From positions 4,770,861-4,834,860 of the forward strand of contig CM073534.1 in the NCBI GenBank assembly GCA_037074615.1: a stretch of DNA of 64,000 nt, written 5' to 3'. The notes under the pieces were generated by a model, which had not been told where the DNA came from, did no database searches, and was given only the letters and a program-made list of their open reading frames with translations. Made by a program: the position numbers and the translations under genes. The stretch is from Leucaena leucocephala. Its lineage: Eukaryota; Streptophyta; Magnoliopsida; Fabales; Fabaceae. Shown here piece by piece: positions 55,761 to 64,000 of this stretch. Position 1 is the stretch's first letter, and the number at the start of each line of letters is the position of its first letter.

Positions 55761-56300
55761 TGGAAGTTGAGATTTGAAAAGTGAAGCTTTAGGTCCCACT
55801 TGCACCAGTTTATTAAGTTTATATCTTTTCTTGTGTGTGCAACTGTCCTTGAAACACTTTGAAGACTCTGGCACTCTTTGAACCCTTTATAGTATAGGCA
55901 CATTTACTTCGATCTTGCTAAAAAATCAAGTACTTCTTGTCCTACTCCTCTAAGGATTTCTTCTTACTACTCATGAATTCCCTTGGGACAGGTAAATTCT
56001 TCATATTCACTTCTTTCTTAGCTGAAGTAGAATTTGTTTCATTCTGCTTGAGCACTGAATTCAATACTGATTATGTTTCTTCAGTTGTGTCCACTATAAG
56101 ATTTCTTAACTTAGGATCCATAGCCTCAAGTAGCTTAGTTTCATTATTGTTTAGTTGTCCAGACCCTTCATAATATTGGGCAGAGTTGATTTGACTTTCT
56201 ATAAGATCAAATGCAACCTTTTTCTCCCAAAGGAGTTGTACTTCCTTCTTGCTTTTAGACTTTTCAAAACTATTTATTATTTGATTGATGGAATCAGTGT
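55761..56300 (-). pseudogene. Athila-2 gag-protease linker
   Basis: Minus-strand frames are broken. They read a Lys/Glu-rich linker (of the form SKKEVQLLW) as in Athila-3 27120-27750. The plus-strand frames here (55937-56173, 56155-56376) are shadows. Confidence 0.5.
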
Positions 56301-57450
56301 CTACCTCACCTTCCTCTTTATTTTTAGCATCTGTAACTTGCTCCCTAACTTACTTTCCATTTTCAAACTTATATAGTTCACAGATTTGGGGTTAACAACT
56401 ATATTTGAAGGTAGATTTCTACTGATTCTTGCCTGAACATCACTTACTGAATTGGCTAGATGTGATATATAGCCATTCATGTTTGCATCGTTTGTTTCAC
56501 ATTGCTCTATTTTACTCTCCAAGGTAGCAAACTTAGAATCTGTCATTGTTAGGTTGTTATCCATAGTAGATATCATGTCCTTGAAGTTTGAGCTAAAATT
56601 TGTGTTTATAGAGTTTATATTTAAATTCATCACATTAATGCTCTTAATTATCTCAGATATACTATCATCCCTTGTAGCAGTAGGTAATTCTATAGCTTTA
56701 GAAGATTTAGCCACTTGTCTATCATTGTTGAATCTGTTATACCCAAAATTCTTGTTTCTACCTCTATCTCTCCATCTAAAATTGGGATGATCTCTCCAAC
56801 CTTCATTGTATGTGTTGGAGTATGGATTCCTTTGTGGATATTGGTTTTGTTTGCCTTGATAGAGGGTTGATACATCTTCACAGTGTGTAGGATAATTGAC
56901 ACTGGTGCGCATAGGAGAATAACAAAGCTGACAATTAGGAGCAACTAGAGCTTGAGAGTATTAGCTTTGAACATGTGAATTGGTCAATTGAGTAGCTAAA
57001 TTATTGATCTGAGCATTCATAGTAGAACCTTGAGAAGATAAGCTATTATAATCTTGATATGAGCTTGCAAAAACCTCAAAGACTTGCCTATCATCATAGC
57101 TCCCATACTGTTGGTCATTGTTTACTATCTTCTCAATCAAATTACATGCTTCATCAGGAGTTAAATCATCAATGGAACACCTACTAGCAGCATCCAACTT
57201 CTTTCCACATGCAAAGCATAATCGTGAATAAAAATACTACACCAAATACTCACTTGTAATCTGGTGCTATGGACATCTAGATAGCAGCTCTTGAAACCTT
57301 CCCAAAACTCATATAAAGACTCTTGATCATATTGTTTTGCAGCAAAAATCTCCTATCTCAATGTAGCAGTCTTGGAAGTAGTGAAGTATCTCTCTAAGAA
57401 AGTAGTCCTAAAGTTATTCCAGTAGTCCAAGGATTGAGGTGTATGATGTG
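56301..57450 (-). pseudogene. Athila-2 gag, C-terminal two thirds
   Basis: Reading from about 57450 down: a decayed WNNF-type block, then the capsid end (SIDDLTPDEACNLIEKIVNN, DQQYGSYDDRQVFEVFA), a zinc-knuckle remnant with YPTHCEDV, and an Asn/Arg-rich stretch (YNEGWRDHPNFRWRDRGRN). A SINVMNLNINSINTNF block and a long polar region (56700-56301) follow. Matches Athila-3 gag at 26100-27130. The start is missing: the frame runs straight into LTR sequence at about 57464. Confidence 0.8.
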
Positions 57451-57463
57451 GTAGCATATAAAA

Positions 57464-60389
57464 TTACTCTAATTAACCTCAACCATGTCTAACTAGTTCA
57501 AGGATGAGAATCAATCAAAACATCAATTATGTAGAAATAGGAAATCCAACTTAGCTCCCTAATCATTAATCATCTACTAACTATAATTGAATCAATAATT
57601 CTATAATTAACTACATCAACTCGATACAATCAAATCTTAATTAAAGAAAATGAATTCCCTATTTCAAATCAAGAATTTTGGTTCAGCATTATCTCTAAAA
57701 GATCATAACAACTCTAGCCTCCTATTGCTATCAAGACTTCAATAGTAGTAGTAAAACTAGCATCAATCATGGTGAATATAGAAGGAGAAGATAAGAATGA
57801 AAGCAGAACTTTCCTTTAATTATATTGCTTTGAACAGATGAAAGTTACAGATGGAAGAGAGAGAATGAGGGATAGCATGATATGAGAGAGAGAGAATTGA
57901 GGTGGAGTAAGAGCTGAGTGGAGAGGAATGTGTGTGTAAGATGTATATGGAATGATGATTGTGAGATGTGTTGGAAATCGTGCCCTAGGGGCCAATCATT
58001 ATCTTATAAACATTATTGATTTATGAATTTATTAATTGAGTTATCATATTATTTGCATGTTTACTATGATGACCATCCTTGGATAATTCATGATATTATC
58101 CTAAATGTCCCTGGTCGATCATCTATGCGGGAGCACAGATGAAATAAGACCAGTATGACTTTGAAGATGTATAGAGATATAAATCAAAGTCATAAGCACA
58201 TGTAAGAGTACAAGGTGCTGGACCGACCCACTATGAGAGAACTGCATGGGTAACGTCATAAGCTTCTCTCATATACAAACCATGTCAATACGCCCTTTGA
58301 CCTGAGATCATCATGGATTCCTACATGACAAAATACTCAGCTTTGACCTAGTCAAAAGTCACTTTTGACCAAGTGATCATAAAGACTATATTCGGCCTTA
58401 GTGGTTTTTCATGCGGAGGAATGTGAATGGTCAAGATGGAATTTGTCCCTCACATTCGTAGAGAGATATTACTGGGCCCCTCAATGAGTGAGTCTGAGAA
58501 ATGTATGGCCATACTGTAATGGAAAGGTAGTTCCATTTCTATAGTCAGACTACTCAGGGATCGAGAAAGTAACGGTCAGGAATAGGAGGATGACATTATC
58601 CATGCCTCATCCATGACCAAAATATCGCGTGACAGAAGGGACATGATATGGTTGTATAAAAGTTTACATCGTTTATCGATCCTCATGTGATTTGGGTAGT
58701 CGTTATGTCTTGCTAGAGACCGCTTGCGACTTATGGGCTAGTATAGCAAATGGCCCACTACCAACTTCATATGGGCCTACAGGGTCGCACACAAAATAGC
58801 CCAACACGAGCTATGATGTCCAGATTCATTAAATCTAAGACATGTCCAGATTAAATGAATGATCCAGGATAGATGTATATATATTTATTTATATTTATAT
58901 TCATATATATATATATATAAATTCGTATATATACAATATATGTATATATGAGATTTAATTTATAAGGATAAATTAAATCTCTATCACGTTTGAAATTCGA
59001 AATTCAAATTGATAGGATATCTCATATAAGAGATATTTATAAGATTTAATTTATAAGGATAAATTAAATCTCTATCATGTTTGAAATTCGAAATTCAAAT
59101 TGATAGGATATCTCATATAAGAGATATTTATAAGATTTAATTTATAAGGATAAATTAAATCTCTATCACGTTTGAAATTCGAAATTCAAATTGATAGGAT
59201 ATCTCAAATTTGATTTATGAGAATAAATCAAATATAGTTCAGTCTCATCTTTATTTAAAATTAAATAAATGGGTAATTAAATATGTGGGACGGATTTGAT
59301 ATTATTTATTTAATTAGTTTCTTATACAATTATACAATATATGATATTGTATTAATTTTGGAATTAATATAAGATTAACTCCAAAATCCAATTCGGTTGA
59401 CAGAGAAAAACGCATAGCATCCTATATATCTAATTTTAGGAGCTGCGTTTTGTACAGAGAAACATATAGAACACAAAAAGGCCGAAGGGGACTCTGCAAA
59501 AGGTTTGCATATAAGAAACTGCCGAAATAGAGACGGAGAGGACGAACTCTTGAGAAAGCCCTAGAGGGACAAAAGACGCTAGCACGTCGTTCATGGTTGG
59601 AACGCTGTTCGTGTGGATACCAGTAGAGGAAGCCGACCTGAGTCGTCGACTTCTTGTGATCAGAAAGGGAGCACGAGCCGCAGAGAAAAGCTGTGAACGT
59701 CATGACCGAAAACTGTGGAAGTCGCTGAGGCACACTAAGGGTAATACTTCTTCCCACTTGACTTAAACACATACGGTAGATCCTAGCAAGGAATGGAAAA
59801 AATTTTTAAATTAATTTCCGCTGCGTGTCTTCCAATTCCTGATAAGATGTGCCTTGCGTGTGATGATGATCTCTAGAAGCTATGTGATTGATGTATATAT
59901 AGGAGAAATATGTAATGAGTGTGACATATTTGAAGTTATTAGCTATCCAGTTATGTGGGATTCTATTATGTTACAGTACATGTGTGAATTCCCCTACTTG
60001 CTTATGTTATTAGCTTCTTCTAGGTGTCAATATGCAATCTGTTATGCATGGATTTAGATCCACATTATGTTTCCTAAGCATGTGCATGAAAGAAAGCCTC
60101 CTTTCTAGTATGTGATTATGTTAGCCCACTTGTGTAATCCAGCACATGCTTTTCTTATCTAGCTGTCAACTAACCTCCATCTAATATGTTGATTAATCAC
60201 TACATTTACCTGTAATAAAAATTTAATAGATTATTTATCCAATTAATTACTAAATCATATTAATTAATTTTCACTTGTTCCACTTTTATTTTATTTATTA
60301 ATTGCTTAACATGTTGATAAATTGGAACAAAAATCAATAATAAAACCCTCTTTAAACATACTAAAATCAATACAAATAAGAGTTTATCA
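57464..60389 (-). repeat. 5' LTR of Athila-2, truncated and interrupted
   Basis: On the minus strand it starts TGATAAACTCTTATTTG at 60389 and matches the LTRs at 23405 and 42022. It is interrupted by solo LTR E (57969-59844). It ends near 57464 at the 'ttactctaatta' phrase, about 450 bp short of a full LTR, where gag follows directly. A deletion removed the LTR end, PBS, leader and gag start. Confidence 0.75.
57969..59844 (+). mobile_element. Solo copia LTR E
   Basis: Starts TGTTGGAAATCG, ends TTCCTGATA (a decayed CTTACA), and is flanked by a perfect duplication AGATG (57964-57968 and 59845-59849). The host sequence 'gtgagatg|tgccttgcgtgtg' is continuous across it, as shown by the uninterrupted copy near 41470. 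Three 91-bp units (about 58960-59205). Confidence 0.9.
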
Positions 60390-61237
60390 TTATGTTTGCT
60401 TGTGATTGTGTTAACATAATATAATGAACATGTTACCATGTTACATATGAAATACAATTTGCCAAAGTAAATATAGAAACAAAGCATCTATCAAGTACAT
60501 ATATGACACAACAATTCACATAGTTATAGCACCATAACACATTACATTCAACACATACAAGTCTAGGTTAATGTACTACAAAATTTCATCTGACTATGAG
60601 ATTAAGAAGATATTGTATTAATATCTAGACTTTGAAAATTAATATCAATTTATCGCAACCTTAAATCAAAAGTATGAGAAATATACATGGCCCAAATTAT
60701 ATTCTCTATTTATTGGTAAAAGTTAGGACAAAAATATTTCCAGGCAATTCGGGGCCTTTTCTGGCTTAATTTTATCATAATTACCATTTTGCCCCTAAAC
60801 TCTTAAAAATTGTAATTTAGTCTCTCAACTTTTCATAATTACACTTAATGGCCAATAACTTGTGCTACTTGCATTTTGTACCATGAAGCTTTTAGACTTT
60901 CAGTTTAGTCCCTCTCTTTCTTCAAAATGACCATTATTCCCTTTAAACTTTCTAAAATTACGATTTACCCCTGCTTGGGCTTAACATCATAAAGTACCCC
61001 TTTGATATCATTAGCTTAACCCTACGCTTATAACTAACCTCTTTTCTCTTTCTATGTCCAGGAGACTCCTCTGAAGTCTCTACCTTATTTATATATTATT
61101 CCTATGAACTATCACTATTTACAATTTAGTCCCTAAACATTATTTGTATATTTTTGGACTTCTAAAAGGGGTTTGGTAGCCTACCTATTTTAGGCTACAT
61201 GCTAGGCTTCTAGGCCTAAAAAATGGGATATGACATG
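60390..61237 (-). mobile_element. Reverse family-G-like LTR fragment
   Basis: On the minus strand it starts TGTCATATCCCATTTTTTAG at 61237. The first half holds the 'gtaatttagtctctcaactt'-type phrases of the family. The second half matches 40000-40110 ('acttgtatg-gttgaatgt', 'ttggc-aattgtatttcatatg'), with the middle of the LTR missing. It is clearly diverged. It lies inside an Athila gag remnant (61238-61860) on the right and against Athila-2 on the left. Confidence 0.6.
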
Positions 61238-61860
61238 CGTTGCTAAATTGAATAGATAAATTTTGATTTGAGCATTCATAATCTTGAGAAGACCATGTAG
61301 AGACTTCATGAACTTACATAGCATCATAGCCCCTACACTGTTGGTCGTTGTTTGCTATCTTCTCTTTCAAAATCCATGCTTCATCATGAGTTAGGTCATC
61401 AATGGAATCCCTAACAGCTGTATCTAAATTATTTATGTTTGAAGTTCATAGTCTTGAGTGAAAACACTAAACCAAATGCTCACTTGTAATATGGTGGTAA
61501 TGACATCTAGCTAGCAGCTCTTAAAACCTTCCCCAAAACTCATAAAAAGACTCATGAGCAAGCTATTTTGCACAAAATATTTCCTTCCTCGATGTAACAG
61601 TCTTAGAAGTAGGAAAGTATCTATCTAAGAAAGCATTTCTCAAGTTGTACCATGAGTCCAAGGCATGAGGTTCACCATGTGGTAGCATGTAGAACCATTC
61701 TATCAGCACCTACAAGTTTCATGGATTAGCTCACCCACTGTATAATCTTCAAGTTCTTAAAAGGATCCTCACTTGCCAATTTATAAAATTTTGGTAAGTT
61801 ACTCAGCAGAGGACATTTTAGCTCAAAATTAATATCCAAAGCAAGATAAGTGAGAAAAGG
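61238..61860 (-). pseudogene. Athila gag remnant (Athila-4)
   Basis: On the minus strand, broken frames read …DINFELKCPLLSNLPKFYKL…, …DPFKNLKIIQWV…, …HATTW… and, further on, a QCRGYDAM-like block that matches 'YDARQVHEVYA' of Athila-3 gag (about 26460). Many stops. It covers the gag N-terminal half, which Athila-2 lacks. It is cut by a family-G LTR at one end and by CACTA-2 at the other. Confidence 0.6.
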
Positions 61861-62220
61861 CACTACTAGAAAAAAGGCTTTCTAAATCGGTTGAAAATGG
61901 TATTATACATCGAACAATGACCGATGTAGAAATATACAATTTAGAAAGTGTACACTTTTTAAATTGGGCGGTTCACCGGTGTAGAATTTAAATCGATCCC
62001 TTTTACAATTAGGAGTAGAATTTGCTAACGTCAACACTAGTTGAACTGATCCCTTTTGAATGACTGCAGAAGATTAATGAATTGTTTACATCAGTTGTGT
62101 TTGCACCCATTATAGATTAATGAATATTTATACCGATTGTGTTTATACCCTGTGTAGATTAATGAATTTTTTACACCTTACTATAAAGACAACCGGTGTA
62201 GATGTTGTCATATTTACATA
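61861..62220. repeat. CACTA-2 terminal and subterminal repeats
   Basis: The terminal repeat is followed by at least eight copies of a CCGRTGTAGA-like motif and its complement at 20-50 bp steps, the normal arrangement for transposase binding in this superfamily. Confidence 0.65.
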
Positions 62221-62489
62221 TACTATTTCTGCACCTGTCGGTATTCTTTTTGTTCAATTGAAATGTATTTTGAAAGCATGACCCCTTCAATGTTTCATTA
62301 ACCCCATCCCTTGAAGCTTCATGACTAAATAGCTCAAATATATAGACTCAAAGAGACAACAACAGAGACAAAGTTCAAGATGGTAGAGATAGATCTTCAA
62401 TTGCTTATTACATTATTCATTTAATAAAATTCAATAAAAACTACAATTTTTTGAACAGAAAAAAAAGTATTATGATAATGACAAATACT

Positions 62490-63120
62490 ATTGAGAAGGA
62501 ATGATTTGAACAAAAAACTCAGCCCAAATATTGCGTAGGTCCTCAATATCTTGTTCAGGAAATGGGTCAGATTGATCAAATATCTAAAATATCAAATTAA
62601 AATAAAAGAAATTAAAGCATTACTAAGATATATTAAATTGACTAGAAATATATGAAAAACACAAATTACCTCCTCAGTTAGGTCAGTCCTATTTGACAAG
62701 ATGATATTGATCATGTGTCTAACCATGTAGAAGCTGCACAAGTTCCTTTCTTTGGGTTGCCTTCGACTCTGTAATATAAACATGAACAAAATTATGTGTC
62801 ATTAGCAAAAAATTGCCTGGAGCATAAAACTTAACACTTTTATTACCTTCGGTGTGATATATTCAGGGTCCCTCATCGAGTTGGCTTTGCAAACGTCCTC
62901 ATAGCCCTATGACTAAAGTTATAAATTTAGTAACTATTTTATTACAAATACCATATTTAATTTATTACAAACACCATTGTTCTATAAGGAAAAAACTCAC
63001 ATGTTCATAATCTTCTTGGCATCAACTGATGGCTTGTAATAGAGGGAGCATAAGAAGAAAATTTTATAAGTATGCTTACATAGTATGATTAATTGCCAAT
63101 GATTGCTGTAGAAAATAATT
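62490..63120 (-). pseudogene. Ulp1-like (C48 peptidase-like) exons of CACTA-2
   Basis: On the minus strand: an exon near 63105-63080 reads NHWQLIIL, the catalytic-His block (HWxLxVI) of Ulp1-like proteases, preceded by an 'ttctacag' splice acceptor. Next, near 63055-63005, a YYKPSVDAKK block. Then 62770-62665 reads RRQPKERNLCSFYMVRHMIN, the catalytic-Cys block (Q-x(4)-x-C-x-F/Y-Y-V/M). Finally, 62580-62495 reads DPFPEQDIEDLRNIWAEFF, the typical C-terminal helix. This copy is better preserved than CACTA-1. The exon edges are estimates and I did not verify one open reading across introns. Confidence 0.55.
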
Positions 63121-63539
63121 AAACAACAATGATTATTAGTATTAAACAAATACATACCTAGTATGAAAAAACTAAAATATTATTATTCTTACTCCTTCAT
63201 ATATGTGCGAAGAAACAATCAATATCGGTTTCACCAAGCCTCCTTGCAATGTACTGAAGTCTTGAAGATTGGGAGGTCCTTTTTGAATAAATCTAAAATG
63301 GGCATAAGAATCTGAACTGACCTTGTTTGCCCTTGGAAACTAACTTAGCTTGCATGTACCTACAGTTAATTCAAACATGATGTTATTTAATGCAAACACT
63401 TAGCTTGCATGAATTTTGTTATTACATATATTTACATTTAAATTAGACTTACATTAAAAATACTTGGAAGCACCCAGAGGTTAGTTCATTCATAGGAGTG
63501 GTAATAGATTTCATATTTGCATTGTCAACAAAGGTAGGT

Positions 63540-63830
63540 GCCCTTGTGTCACCAACAATTGAGTCCATGCAATGCATCCACATGGAACATTTTGTTAGAT
63601 GCCAATTGGATCACACGTTGCATGGAACTCAAATTGGGAGGTGTAGGAAGTTCACATGGGAATGACATGATGTGATTCAAAACAAGATGCTTTGGCCATA
63701 ATATGAAAGTCCCATTTGCCTGACTCACAATCTTCACCTTATCAGTTAGAATTGGGACAAGAGCATCTTCAAATGTCACGTCTTCAACTGCCACCCTTAA
63801 CTAATTATCCTGAATTTGGATGTGGTGGGC
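63540..63830 (-). pseudogene. DUF8039-like exon of CACTA-2
   Basis: The minus strand from 63794 reads MAVEDVTFEDALVPILTDKV, then KIVSQANGTFILWPKHLV, followed by a PPNLSSMQ stretch. It matches the 5125-4741 exon of CACTA-1 (VKILYQAPGQYIIWP). The true exon probably begins further right, since the minus strand at 64000-63830 also reads family-like codons (a CRAKIVSEDAELCDLYVEDP-type opening). It could be an intact exon, but the gene runs out of the window. Confidence 0.5.
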
Positions 63831-64000
63831 ACTTTCCCTTAAGATATTAATAGAACTATGTGCCACTAACCTTTTGATAGGATCCTCCACATATAGATCA
63901 CAAAGTTCAGCATCCTCTGACACTATCTTGGCCCTGCAATAACTCCCTTTAGTGCTAGGATGGGCTGCATGTAAGAGCATTTAGGTGGCACTTGGCTCCT

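Larger units (their letters stand above)
40852..60389 (-). mobile_element. Reverse Athila-type element (Athila-2) with three nested insertions
   Basis: On the minus strand the order is 5' LTR (60389 down to about 57464), gag, protease, integrase remnant, long 3' noncoding region, PPT and 3' LTR (42022 down to 40852). Most of pol is gone: RT and RNase H are not seen between protease (45780) and the integrase scrap (45570). Nested inside are a foldback element (42598-44159), the young copia (46208-55446) and a solo copia LTR (57969-59844). The 3' LTR has lost its last ~320 bp where the family-G element begins. The PBS, leader and gag start were lost with the end of the 5' LTR. Confidence 0.8.
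61861..64000 (-). mobile_element. CACTA element 2, left end (continues beyond the window)
   Basis: CACTACTAGAAAAA at 61861-61874 equals the CACTA-1 end. The subterminal zone (61880-62220) has many 'accgatgtaga', 'accggtgtaga' and 'aatcggtt' motifs in both orientations, different from those of CACTA-1. Coding remnants read on the minus strand: a DUF8039-like part (63794) then Ulp1-like exons down to about 62490. It inserted in an Athila gag remnant. The other end and the 3-bp duplication partner (AGG on this side) are outside the window. Confidence 0.75.

Overview
This is a stretch of plant nuclear DNA, most likely from a flowering plant and probably a eudicot (the species call is inference). 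It is AT-rich and made almost entirely of transposable elements nested inside one another. I found no convincing host gene and no tRNA or rRNA gene. The plant assignment rests on CACTA (En/Spm) DNA transposons with CACTACTAGAAAAA ends, Ty3/gypsy elements of the Athila type, a gypsy family whose LTRs start TGTCATATCC, a Ty1/copia family with 1.6-2.0 kb LTRs and an initiator-Met-tRNA primer site, a Mutator-like foldback element, and Stowaway-like MITEs.

Layout. 1-1112: reverse LTR fragment of the TGTCATATCC gypsy family ('family G'). 1113-3284: gene-free DNA with MITE-like foldbacks. 3285-17991: a CACTA element with a 3-bp AAA target duplication. It carries a decayed minus-strand gene (Transposase_24-like, then a DUF8039-like and Ulp1-like part), broken by a solo copia LTR (5126-6939) and by a degenerate copia element (7831-15288, TSD CCTCT) that itself holds a solo LTR (9688-11370, TSD GGTGC). 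17992-19256: gene-free, one Stowaway-like MITE. 19257-23165: 3' half of a reverse Athila element. 23166-23404 and 29440-30453: the tail and head of a reverse family-G LTR, separated by the 5' half of a forward Athila element (23405-29439). 30454-40851: a forward family-G element with 3.2 kb LTRs and a 5.2 kb interior without gag or pol, so LARD-like. 40852-60389: a second reverse Athila element, hit by a Mutator-like foldback (42598-44159), a very young copia element (46208-55446, TSD GAATG) and a solo copia LTR (57969-59844, TSD AGATG). 60390-61237: another reverse family-G-like LTR fragment. 61238-61860: reverse Athila gag remnant. 61861-64000: left end of a second CACTA element, running off the window.

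The elements work, or once worked, as separate mobile units. Only the young copia element looks recently mobile: by eye its two LTRs differ at three bases plus one TA step. Yet its integrase has lysine at the DD35E glutamate position and a UGA three codons further on. The same UGA sits at the same codon in the older copia copy, so this lineage may have been moved in trans.

The most unusual structures are (i) a Mutator-like foldback filled with a 21-bp minisatellite that stays open in frames on both strands, (ii) arrays of decayed GTCGCGAC palindromes in both the leader and the 3' noncoding part of the Athila-type elements, and (iii) twin 20-bp hairpins in the young copia leader. All domain calls come from reading motifs by eye, with no database search.
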